Shown here: piece after piece, positions 1 to 6,442 of the stretch
Layout: each line of letters opens with the position of its first letter
Numbering within the stretch: position 1 is the stretch's first letter
Assembly (NCBI GenBank): GCA_016872605.1
Contig: VGZI01000034.1
Coordinates: 1 to 38,441 of the forward strand
DNA from: Planctomycetota bacterium
GTDB lineage: Bacteria > Planctomycetota > Planctomycetia > Gemmatales > Gemmataceae
Length of the DNA: 38,441 bases
Direction of reading: 5' to 3'
Notes under the pieces: generated by a model
What the model was told of the DNA's origin: nothing
The model's database searches: none
The model's input: only the letters and a program-made list of their open reading frames with translations
Made by a program: the position numbers and the translations under genes

Positions 1-291
1 CCCCTATTATGCCACGTCGCAGACGTGAACCCATGTGCGCCGCCAAATTCAACCGCCCCAACCCTCCCCCACCGCCGCCGTTTTGAACCGCCCTCAACAT
101 AGGTTACGATCGCCTTGCCGGTTGCCTTGTGGAAACGATAAATAGGTTCGATTCGCCGCCTGGACATTGTGTGCCTCCAAAAACGCGGAATACTGCGAAA
201 TACTGCGAAATCGAAATAAACCAAGGTTTTGAGCACACGTCTGACCGTCAGACGGTAGGTTGTAACCTGCTCTTGGCGTTAAACTTACGAT
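1..291. other. Intergenic stretch without a recognisable gene
   Basis: No convincing coding region is visible; the one open frame here runs into the tRNA gene and resembles nothing. The stretch holds a 10-bp tandem duplication (TACTGCGAAA twice, 191-210) and a short palindrome around 238-254 (arms CGTCTGAC / GTCAGACG). The left edge may hold the end of a feature that lies outside the window. Confidence 0.5.
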
Positions 292-364
292 TGGGCGCTG
301 AGGGTTTCGAACCCCCGACCCCCTGGGTGTAAACCAGGTGCTCTAGCCACTGAGCTAAGCGCCC
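292..364 (-). tRNA. tRNA-Val (anticodon UAC)
   Basis: Read on the minus strand the cloverleaf is complete: a 7-bp acceptor stem GGGCGCT/AGCGCCC, a D-stem GCTC/GAGC, an anticodon stem CCTGG/CCAGG around the loop TTTACAC with anticodon TAC, and a T-arm with the TTCGAAA loop and one G-U pair. The discriminator base is A at position 292. CCA is not encoded, so it must be added by tRNA nucleotidyltransferase. Confidence 0.97.
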
Positions 365-372
365 TGCGTTTA

Positions 373-410
373 CGTTTAGCGCTCGCACCTCGCTAGGCGA
401 GCGCTAAACG
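373..410. repeat. Inverted repeat, CGTTTAGCGC family
   Basis: Perfect 14-bp arms, CGTTTAGCGCTCGC (373-386) and GCGAGCGCTAAACG (397-410), flank a 10-bp spacer. It lies between tRNA-Val and the 3' end of the Fe-S carrier gene. The same arm recurs near 10084, 11824, 15517, 24529 and 29772, so this is a dispersed family. No U-tract follows, so it is not a classical intrinsic terminator. Confidence 0.85.
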
Positions 411-420
411 TGAACGGGTT

Positions 421-1131
421 TTACATCGAGAATGAGCTGCCGCAGCCGCAGGTGGTCTTCGCCTTCGGGTTGCTGACGCTGAAGCCACGGCGGTTGAGGT
501 CTTCGTGGTAGTCGATGTTAACGCCGGCGATGTAGAGCGAGCTGCGTTTGTCGATGGCCACGGGGATGCCGTGGATGACGTAGTGCTCGTCCCCCTTGGG
601 GTTCATGACGGGGTCGAGGTCGAGCTTGTGCTGCAAACCGCTGCAGCCGCCGCCGACGACGCGCAGACGCAGGTAGACTTTGCCGAGTATCGTGCCCGCC
701 GCCTTGCCGATGCGAGCGAGGGCGTCGGTTTCGGAGACGCCGGCGCGGGTGGCCAACTCGGCGATCGTCGGCGGATGCCCAACGGAGGCCGCCAACTCGC
801 GGTGCATCTCACGATATTCCTGCGGCATGTGTTCGGGCTTAACAAACGCTGCCGTGCCGATCTTGACGAGCAGATCCTGCTCGGAAACGCCGCTCGCCGA
901 GGCCAACTCGTCCAGCGTCGGCCCGCGGCCGTTCTTGGCGCTGAACGTCTTGAAGACGTCCACCTGGTCCGGGGCGAACTCGGCCAGGCATTTCAGGCGC
1001 TGATCGTCAACGATCTGCTGCACGGCCCTGGCGGCACGCTCCGACACAACGATCGGCGCTTCCACCGGCGTCTGCTCGGAGCAGCAGCCGGCCATCTTAA
1101 GTTCTTGAGGTTCTGCGGTTGCTACGGACAT
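421..1131 (-). CDS. A-type iron-sulfur carrier (IscA/ErpA/HesB family) with an internal helix-turn-helix-like insertion
   Basis: 236 residues, about twice the usual 105-120 of the family. The family's three cluster-binding cysteines are present: Cys163 in GGGCSGLQ, and Cys228 and Cys230 in the C-terminal TCGCGSSF. The first helix of the domain (VSERAARAVQQIVDDQ, residues 29-44) is separated from the strand KVYLRLRVVGGGCSG (151-165) by about 105 extra residues. The insert holds two similar modules, GRGPTLDELASASGVSE (68-84) and GHPPTIAELATRAGVSE (118-134). Their PTxxELAxxxGVS pattern resembles the helix-turn-helix of sigma-70 region 3. Residues 1-28 form a leader with a Cys pair at 16-17. The ATG at 1131 is chosen because AAGGAG lies 7 nt upstream. 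The gene follows the cysteine desulfurase, which fits a role in Fe-S assembly. What the insert does is unknown. Confidence 0.88.
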   Translation of the reverse strand: MSVATAEPQELKMAGCCSEQTPVEAPIVVSERAARAVQQIVDDQRLKCLAEFAPDQVDVFKTFSAKNGRGPTLDELASASGVSEQDLLVKIGTAAFVKPEHMPQEYREMHRELAASVGHPPTIAELATRAGVSETDALARIGKAAGTILGKVYLRLRVVGGGCSGLQHKLDLDPVMNPKGDEHYVIHGIPVAIDKRSSLYIAGVNIDYHEDLNRRGFSVSNPKAKTTCGCGSSFSM

Positions 1132-1180
1132 TGCTTTCTCCTTGATCAAAGGGAACTCTTCTCTCGTTCAGACACAAGGC

Positions 1181-1246
1181 GTAGGTCACGCTTTCCAGCC
1201 TGAAGTAGTTTTCGCTCGTGCTGTCAGGCTGGAAAGCCTGACCTAC
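1181..1246. repeat. Inverted repeat overlapping the cysteine desulfurase stop codon
   Basis: Arms 1181-1203 and 1224-1246 match at 21 of 23 positions around a 20-bp spacer. The right arm contains the stop codon (1243-1245) of the desulfurase gene. On the minus strand the hairpin therefore forms at the 3' end of that gene, before the Fe-S carrier gene. It could act as a processing or attenuation site. Confidence 0.8.
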
Positions 1247-2400
1247 AGCGCGGGCTGCATGGCGCGCAGGCGGCGAACCACGCGGGCCACCTCGTCGACG
1301 GCAATCGTCATCTCTTCCATCGTATTGAATCGTCCGATGCCGAAGCGGATGCTGGCATGCGCCAACTCGTCCGGCACTCCCATCGCACGCAGAACATAGC
1401 TCGGCTCCACGCTCGCCGACGTGCACGCCGACCCGGAACTGACGGCGATCGTCTTCAGCCCCATCAACAGCGCCTCGCCATTCACGCCGGCAAAGCTGAC
1501 GTTGAGATTGCCCGGCAAGCGTCCTTCGGGATGCCCATTCAGCGTGACGTCGCCGATTTTTGCCGTCAGCCCGTCATGCAAACAGCGCCTCATCGCCAAG
1601 CAGCGCTCGGCATCACGTTCCATCTCCATTACACAAAGCTCGCAGGCTTTGCCGAATCCGACGACGCTCGGCACCGGCAGCGTCCCGCTCCGCATGCCGC
1701 GCTCGTGCCCTCCGCCGTCGAGGATTGGCTCAAGCCGAACGCCGCGGCGAACATACAGGGCCCCGACGCCTTTGGGTCCATACATCTTGTGAGCCGAGAG
1801 GCTTAGCAGATCGACGTTGAGGGCTTCGACGTCGACCGGAATCTTGCCCACTGCCTGCGTTGCGTCGGTGTGCAGCAGCACCTTCTTGCGGCGGCAGATC
1901 GCACCGATCTCCGCGATCGGCTCGATGGCGCCGACTTCGTTGTTCGCCAGCATCACGCTGACCAGGATCGTCTGCGGCGTGATGGCGTTTGCCAGTTCAT
2001 CCGGATCGATCAGGCCGAAGCGATCGACCGGCAGGTACGTTGCCCGGAAGCCTTGCTGTTCCAGCCGGCGGCATGGGTCAAGCACAGCACGATGTTCGAT
2101 CGCGCTCGTGACGACATGGTTGCCATGCCGGCGATACATGGCGGCCGCCCCTTTGATCGCCAGGTTGTTGCTCTCGGTGGCGCCGCTGGTGAAGATTATC
2201 TCCTTGGCGGTGGCGCTAACCAGCCCGGCGATCGTCTCGCGTGCAGCCTCGACCGCCGACAGGGCTCGCTGGCCGAATCCGTGCACGCTCGCCGCGTTGC
2301 CGAAATCCTCGGTGAAGTACGCCAGCATCGCCTCGACGACGCGCGGATCGGTGCGGGTCGTGGCGTGATTGTCCAGGTAGATCGCGGGCCTCGCCGTCAT
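1243..2400 (-). CDS. iscS: Cysteine desulfurase (IscS/NifS family)
   Basis: 385-residue, class V PLP-dependent aminotransferase fold that takes sulfur from L-cysteine as an enzyme persulfide for Fe-S cluster assembly. It starts with the family signature [15 protein letters not shown] (7-21). PLP-site residues are visible: TSGATESNN (71-79), His103, [10 protein letters not shown] (177-186) and the Schiff-base lysine Lys205 in [11 protein letters not shown]. The catalytic cysteine is Cys326 in [14 protein letters not shown]. The ATG at 2400 overlaps the regulator's TGA as ATGA, implying translational coupling; a GTG three codons upstream is the alternative. The last codons fall inside an inverted repeat. 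No IscU-type scaffold gene is present, so the scaffold must be encoded elsewhere or the A-type carrier may take cluster directly (inference). Confidence 0.95.
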   Translation of the reverse strand: MTARPAIYLDNHATTRTDPRVVEAMLAYFTEDFGNAASVHGFGQRALSAVEAARETIAGLVSATAKEIIFTSGATESNNLAIKGAAAMYRRHGNHVVTSAIEHRAVLDPCRRLEQQGFRATYLPVDRFGLIDPDELANAITPQTILVSVMLANNEVGAIEPIAEIGAICRRKKVLLHTDATQAVGKIPVDVEALNVDLLSLSAHKMYGPKGVGALYVRRGVRLEPILDGGGHERGMRSGTLPVPSVVGFGKACELCVMEMERDAERCLAMRRCLHDGLTAKIGDVTLNGHPEGRLPGNLNVSFAGVNGEALLMGLKTIAVSSGSACTSASVEPSYVLRAMGVPDELAHASIRFGIGRFNTMEEMTIAVDEVARVVRRLRAMQPAL

Positions 2401-2849
2401 TTTTCGCACCGCGACAGGTCGAGCTGCACAGGCCGATCCATCGTCGACTTCGCGAACAAGTCGCCGAGCCGCACGTCTTCGAGCACCGCGCGAAGCCGTT
2501 GATGCACCTCAGCGATCGGCACACGAATCGGGCAGCACTCCATGACCTCGCAGCATCCGTCCGGCGGCACTGTATTGCACTCGGCCAGCTGCACCGTGTC
2601 GTCCAGCGCTTCGATCAGGTCGGCCAGCGTTCGCTCGCGCACTTCCGGCCTTAGCAAGTACCCGCCTTTCACGCCGCGATGGCTGTCGACATAGTGCTGC
2701 TGACAAAGATCCTTGAGGATATTCGCGACGAACGGCCGGCTCAGCCCGAAGCGAGCCGCGATCTCGCGAGCACACCCACCGTCGAGCTTGTGATGCAAAT
2801 AGCACAAAATCAAGAGTGCATAATCGACTTTTCGATTCAGCAACGGCAT
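2397..2849 (-). CDS. iscR: Rrf2-family transcriptional regulator (IscR-like)
   Basis: 150 residues, the usual Rrf2 length. The winged helix-turn-helix runs over residues 2-66: [15 protein letters not shown], then [20 protein letters not shown] and the wing RGVKGGYLL. The cysteines that would hold an Fe-S cluster are Cys91, Cys99/100 and Cys105/106 in [18 protein letters not shown]. IscR has three ligand cysteines, so this one has spares. As first gene of the operon with cysteine desulfurase and A-type carrier, it most likely senses Fe-S status and represses its own operon. The ATG at 2849 is taken because the Rrf2 domain begins there; an in-frame upstream extension to 2903 would start inside the promoter. 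Confidence 0.92.
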   Translation of the reverse strand: MPLLNRKVDYALLILCYLHHKLDGGCAREIAARFGLSRPFVANILKDLCQQHYVDSHRGVKGGYLLRPEVRERTLADLIEALDDTVQLAECNTVPPDGCCEVMECCPIRVPIAEVHQRLRAVLEDVRLGDLFAKSTMDRPVQLDLSRCEK

Positions 2850-2855
2850 AAAGCA

Positions 2856-2903
2856 CCACTTGACTGCTATATTTATCGTACGCCCAATGCCTGTCCTGTT
2901 CAA
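2856..2903 (-). promoter_or_regulatory. Candidate isc operon promoter with IscR-type half-site
   Basis: On the minus strand TTGAAC (2898-2903) and TACGAT (2875-2880) are 17 bp apart, with transcription expected to start near 2868. Just downstream, CAGTCAAGTGG (2856-2866) resembles half of the E. coli IscR type-1 operator (consensus half YAGTCRRSTAT). The partner half is not recognisable. A plausible autorepression site, supported by pattern only. Confidence 0.35.
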
Positions 2904-3115
2904 GCCCCGCCCGTATCACAAAATAGCCCTAACTGAGTTTACCAAAATCCGTGCTGAACAAGTAGTGGATTCGCCGAATGGCAGTTTTACGCCAGCAGGA
3001 GCTTCCTGTACGCCTTCGACGCAGCCGCCGAGCCGGGGGGTTGCGGTTGCTGCAACGTGATCGATGCCGGGTCTAGCGATGCAAGGCCTTCGGCGAACTC
3101 GGTCGATCGCGGGCG

Positions 3116-3179
3116 GGCCGAGCCGCGTGAGCGGCCGGTTGTCGGGCGTCAACCGGCTCCTAACGGAGCTCGGCTCGCC
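3116..3179. repeat. Inverted repeat, GGCGAGCCGAGC family
   Basis: Imperfect arms 3116-3141 and 3150-3179, in the 416-bp gap between the divergent Rrf2 gene and the SecD-like gene. The GGCYGAGCC / GGCTCGGCTCGCC arms recur at 14200-14282, and as a single arm at 22976-23006. Apart from this repeat and the operon promoter, nothing is recognised between 2904 and 3265. Confidence 0.7.
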
Positions 3180-3265
3180 GGTGCACGAGGAATTCCAGGC
3201 GAGATCGCCGGGCGCCGCCGTCCGATGATACGCATGCGATGTCGATTTTTCGCGGAGTCGTTGTC

Positions 3266-3784
3266 ATGTGCCGATGCGTATGCACTTGCTCGTTGGCGTT
3301 CCTGATCGCGATCCACGCCGGCGCGGCGAGCAATGGCCCGAGCGCCAAGAAACCCACGAGCGGCGTCTTTGCGGTGTTGCGTGAGAGCGTCAAGGAGAAG
3401 GACGTGTTGCCGCTCAAGGACGGCGAGGCGCTGCTGGTGCATCGGCATCGCTACCTGAAGGCCGGCGACAAAGAGCCGCCGCGCTACGTCGTCGTCCGTC
3501 GTCGGCCCGACGTAACGCTGGACTTGATCGGCGAGCCACGGGCGATCAAGCAGGGGGGCGAAGTCATGGGCATCTTGCTCACGCTGCAACCGAAGGCGGC
3601 CCAAACGCTCGAACGTTTGACGACGGCGCATCTCGACAAGCACGTCGCGATCGTCTTGGGCGGCGAAATCGTCACGGTGCACCGGGTGCGAACCGTCATC
3701 AAGAACGGCGACGTGCAGATCACGAATTGCACGCCGGGAGCCGCGGCGTATTTGCTGGAACAACTGAAGCGGGAATGGAAGTAG
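3266..3784 (+). CDS. Secreted protein with a SecD periplasmic-head-like domain
   Basis: 172 residues. An N-terminal signal peptide (Cys-rich h-region followed by LAFLIAIHAGAA, cleavage near residue 22) precedes a soluble domain. Residues from about 100 to the end (GILLTLQPKAAQTLERLTT, then HVAIVLGGEIVTVHRV and QITNCTPGAAAYLLEQLK) resemble the periplasmic P1 head of SecD, where the pattern is: helix, T-x-x-x-x-x-x-hAIvLdG-x-V, then an ItG-like motif with a Leu-rich helix. No membrane segments of SecD are present, so this is a stand-alone head-like module, not a translocase. GGAG 8 nt before 3266 supports this start; an ATG at 3239 without a ribosome site is the alternative. A strong terminator follows. 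Confidence 0.7.
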   Translation: MCRCVCTCSLAFLIAIHAGAASNGPSAKKPTSGVFAVLRESVKEKDVLPLKDGEALLVHRHRYLKAGDKEPPRYVVVRRRPDVTLDLIGEPRAIKQGGEVMGILLTLQPKAAQTLERLTTAHLDKHVAIVLGGEIVTVHRVRTVIKNGDVQITNCTPGAAAYLLEQLKREWK

Positions 3785-3812
3785 TCCGTGGTACGCCGTT
3801 GTCCGTGGTCAC

Positions 3813-3834
3813 AGGCGTCCGGCGACGCCTTTTT
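3813..3834 (+). terminator. Intrinsic terminator
   Basis: AGGCGTC-CGGC-GACGCCT forms a 7-bp GC-rich stem with a 4-nt loop followed by a T-tract (3830-3834). It lies 28 bp after the SecD-like gene's stop and between two convergent genes, so it mainly ends plus-strand transcription. Confidence 0.88.
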
Positions 3835-3852
3835 CGTTCGACTGACTACAGA

Positions 3853-5229
3853 CTACGGGCGAAGTGCCGATTCCTTGAGCAGGCCGTACTTCTTCATCTT
3901 CTTGTAGAGCGTCACCCGGCTGATGCCCAAGGCGTCGGCGGCGCGGGTGCGGTTGAAGCCGCTGCTCACCAGAGCTCGCTGGATGACGCCTCGCTCGGCC
4001 TGATCGCGCTGCTCGTGCAGCGAATCGCCCAGGATCGGCGTCTCCTCGGCCATCGGCAGCCCGGCTTCCCGCACCACCGTCGGAAGGTGACGCAAGAGAA
4101 GTTCCGGACCCGTGCACATCAGGACGGCATGTTGAATCACGTTCTCCAGCTGGCGCAGATTCCCCGGCCAAGCGAACGACTCCAGGGCTGACAGCGCTTC
4201 CGGATGGATGTCATAGAGTTCCTTGTTGAACTTGCAAGCGAAACGAACCGCCATGCCGCGGGCCAGAGGCTCGATGTCGCTGATCCGCTCGCGAAGAGGC
4301 GGCAGGTGGAATGACATGACGTTCAAGCGGAAATAGAGATCGGCACGGAATTTCCCCAGCGCGACCGCTTTCTCCAGGTCGATATTGCTCGCGACGATCA
4401 AGCGAGCCTCGCAATGCTGCGTCTCGGTGCTGCCGACCGGCTCGAACTCGCCGGTCTCGATGACGCGCAACAGTGTCGCCTGCTGCTCCAGGCCGAGCGT
4501 GTCGATCTCGTCCAAGAGCAGCGTGCCCGGACCGACCGCAGCGAACTTGCCGACCTTCGTACGATCCGCGCCGGTGAAGGAGCCCTTGGCGTGGCCGAAA
4601 AACTCGCTTTCGATCAGATTGGCGGCGATCGCTCCGCACGGAATGGTCATGAAGCGATGCTGGCGGCGCGGCGAATAGTCGTGCATCAATTTGGCGAGGA
4701 ACGTCTTGCCCGTGCCCGTCTCGCCGTTGATCAGCACCGTGACGTCATGACAGGCGCCCAAGGCGATGCGGTCGGCCAACGGCAGAAGCGACGGCGTCAG
4801 CGCTAGGAGACGATGGCTCAGCGTCGCCTCGAGATTGGCATCTTCGGCAAACCGGAAACGCCGACCCCGGTCGAGTTCCCGCACCAGCAACGCCAGCCGG
4901 CCCGCGTCGTCCGGCCAACCGAGTCGCCGCGACACCAGGCCTTCAAGACTGGCGAGGTTGGACATTGGACCGATCGCGTCGATCAGCACCGTCACCGCGG
5001 GCCATTTCTGCAGGACGACCTGTTGGACGATGTGCCGAGCCAGCGCCTGCTCTTGCGGATTGGCAACGCCCAGGAGCAATAGCCCATCGGAATCGTACGT
5101 CAGGCGATCGCCGACGTCGGCAAAGGCCTCCGCATGCGCCTGTTGGCCCGTCTCTTCACGCAGGTACACTTGAATCGAACGAAGCAGGTCCGGATTGTCG
5201 GCAACGAGGACGACGCGAGGTTCCGCCAT
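3853..5229 (-). CDS. Sigma-54-dependent transcriptional activator with a degenerate receiver domain
   Basis: 458 residues in the NtrC-like order. Residues 4-115 resemble a response-regulator receiver (VVLVADNPDLLRSIQVYL), but the strand that should end in the phosphorylated Asp reads GLLLLGVANP (about 49-58) and has no Asp. The AAA+ domain has Walker A GETGTGKT (169-176), the sigma-54 contact loop as GSFTGA (216-221; consensus GAFTGA), Walker B GTLLLDEID (235-243) and arginine-finger region LYFRLNV. A Fis-type helix-turn-helix (RTRAADALGISRVTLYKK) ends the protein. It should drive open-complex formation at sigma-54 promoters, probably controlled by something other than Asp phosphorylation. 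GGAG lies 6 nt before the ATG at 5229. The longer frame to 5421 only translates a palindrome. Confidence 0.92.
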   Translation of the reverse strand: MAEPRVVLVADNPDLLRSIQVYLREETGQQAHAEAFADVGDRLTYDSDGLLLLGVANPQEQALARHIVQQVVLQKWPAVTVLIDAIGPMSNLASLEGLVSRRLGWPDDAGRLALLVRELDRGRRFRFAEDANLEATLSHRLLALTPSLLPLADRIALGACHDVTVLINGETGTGKTFLAKLMHDYSPRRQHRFMTIPCGAIAANLIESEFFGHAKGSFTGADRTKVGKFAAVGPGTLLLDEIDTLGLEQQATLLRVIETGEFEPVGSTETQHCEARLIVASNIDLEKAVALGKFRADLYFRLNVMSFHLPPLRERISDIEPLARGMAVRFACKFNKELYDIHPEALSALESFAWPGNLRQLENVIQHAVLMCTGPELLLRHLPTVVREAGLPMAEETPILGDSLHEQRDQAERGVIQRALVSSGFNRTRAADALGISRVTLYKKMKKYGLLKESALRP

Positions 5230-5316
5230 GGTAACTCCGTTCCGCCAGACATCCGAGCGCCACCACGCACCCGGAGCTGTGTAAGCCACAGTTAGCGCTG
5301 TAAACTTTCCTGAACA

Positions 5317-5345
5317 ATTATGGGATAGGTTTGGCGGGTTGTCAA
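5317..5345 (-). promoter_or_regulatory. Sigma-70-type promoter for the sigma-54 activator gene
   Basis: On the minus strand a perfect -35 TTGACA (5340-5345) and -10 CATAAT (5317-5322) are separated by 17 bp. The predicted start near 5310 leaves an untranslated leader of about 80 nt before the ATG at 5229. Confidence 0.75.
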
Positions 5346-5351
5346 ATTGCC

Positions 5352-5421
5352 ATGGAAGCCCGGGGGTGTGGGTGCTCCCGAACCCCGGGGTTCGGGAGCA
5401 CCCACACCCCCGGGCTTCCAT
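5352..5421. repeat. Perfect 70-bp palindrome without spacer
   Basis: Positions 5352-5386 are the exact reverse complement of 5387-5421: 35-bp arms with no mismatch and no central spacer, centred on AACCCC|GGGGTT. The palindrome lies immediately upstream of the activator's -35 box and 32 bp after the methyltransferase stop. It would form a long hairpin in RNA or a cruciform in DNA. Confidence 0.95.
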
Positions 5422-5453
5422 AATCAGGGGAAGGGACTCATCAGGTGAAAAGA

Positions 5454-6320
5454 CTACTTGCTGCTCTTCTCGATCTTGCGTTCCGGGACGATCCAGAGGT
5501 GGAGTTCGTATTCGCCGCCGTCTTCGCCTTTGACGGTGATGCTCTTGTCGGCTTTCCAGTCGCCCAGGAGGAAGCGGTGTGAGACGATGCGCGAGCCGGG
5601 CTTGAGCGTGTTCTTCAGCACCGGGGAGACGCGTTTGCCGAGGTCGTCGCCGATGTAGAGGAGAACGACCGTGGCGTCTTCCACGTCCTTGGGCTGCAGC
5701 TTGAGCATGTCGCCCTGGCGGATTTCGACTTTGCCTTCGAGCTTGTTTTTCTTGACGTTCTCGATCGCCAGCTTCATGATCTCGGGATCATACTCGACGC
5801 CGACGCCCTTCTTGGCGCCGAACTTCTGGATAGGGCGAATGAGCATGACGGCGTTGCCGCAGCCGAGGTCGTAGACGACGTCGTCCTTGGTGATTTTGGC
5901 GAGCTTGGACATTTCATCGACGATGTCGTCGGGCGTCGGAACGTAGCGAACAACGATGTCGTCCTTCTTGGTGAGTTCCTCGAAGGCGCTCTCGCCGGTC
6001 ATGTCGATCTTGACCTTGTCGTTTTCGCCGCCCTTGAGCTTGATTTCCTTGCGGCGGGTGATCTTGGTATAGTTGTTGGGCTCGACGAGTGCTTCGATCT
6101 TGAAGACGACCTCTTTGCCCTTCTCCAAAGCCGTCTTGTAGACGCGCTTGGGGCCTTCGCCATCAAGCTGCTTGCCGTTGATCTTGACGATCGTTTCTTC
6201 CTGCCCGCGTTCCGGGACGAGGATGGTGATTTCGGTTTGGACCTTGTCCTGAGCACAGCTTGGGGAGGCCAAGGCTGCGACGGCCAGGACACAGACTGCG
6301 ATGCGGAATGCGGTTTTCAT
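5454..6320 (-). CDS. Exported SAM-dependent methyltransferase with an N-terminal TIGR03000-like domain
   Basis: 288 residues. A signal peptide (FRIAVCVLAVAALASPSCAQ, 5-24) is followed by a beta-rich domain (about 28-108: ITILVPERGQEETIVKING, then a GPKRVYKTALEKGKEV-like segment). This resembles TIGR03000, a small planctomycete paralogous domain. The C-terminal half (about 125-280) is a class I Rossmann methyltransferase: VPTPDDIVDEM, motif I VVYDLGCGN (148-156), motif II acid in GVGVEYDPEIM (172-182), then the LLYIGDDLGKRVSPVL and RIVSHRFLLGDW patterns. These patterns occur in a bacterial family related to the lysine methyltransferase FAM173 (ATPSCKMT). The substrate is unknown. Export of a SAM enzyme is unexpected, since SAM is cytoplasmic. 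Possibly the last gene of the minus-strand run. Confidence 0.85.
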   Translation of the reverse strand: MKTAFRIAVCVLAVAALASPSCAQDKVQTEITILVPERGQEETIVKINGKQLDGEGPKRVYKTALEKGKEVVFKIEALVEPNNYTKITRRKEIKLKGGENDKVKIDMTGESAFEELTKKDDIVVRYVPTPDDIVDEMSKLAKITKDDVVYDLGCGNAVMLIRPIQKFGAKKGVGVEYDPEIMKLAIENVKKNKLEGKVEIRQGDMLKLQPKDVEDATVVLLYIGDDLGKRVSPVLKNTLKPGSRIVSHRFLLGDWKADKSITVKGEDGGEYELHLWIVPERKIEKSSK

Positions 6321-6369
6321 GTTGGCCTGTGCGAAAAAAGGTAACGGAATGGAACACTGCGTTTACGTT

Positions 6370-6422
6370 GTAGGGTGCGTGAAACGCACCGCTGTCGGCA
6401 CGGTGCGTTTCACGCATCCTAC
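6370..6422. repeat. Inverted repeat, GTAGGGTGCGTGAAACGCACC family
   Basis: 21-bp arms (6370-6390 and 6402-6422) match at all but one position around an 11-bp spacer. The same arm occurs at 16960-17026. It lies between the adenylate-forming enzyme gene and the methyltransferase gene, both on the minus strand. Confidence 0.9.
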
Positions 6423-6442
6423 AAGGAAAACGGCAAACGATT

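Noticed and set aside
129-332. 67-codon plus-strand ORF at the left edge
   Set aside because: It overlaps the tRNA-Val gene on the other strand and its end is translated tRNA sequence; no ribosome site or family resemblance.
5331-5352. Possible sigma-54 (-24/-12) promoter TTGGCGGG...TTGC beside the sigma-54 activator
   Set aside because: The spacing between GG and GC is about 14 nt instead of 10, and it is on the strand opposite to the activator gene.
5230-5421. 64-residue N-terminal extension of the sigma-54 activator
   Set aside because: It would translate the 70-bp palindrome and the promoter. The ATG at 5229 has a proper GGAG site and starts at the receiver-like domain.
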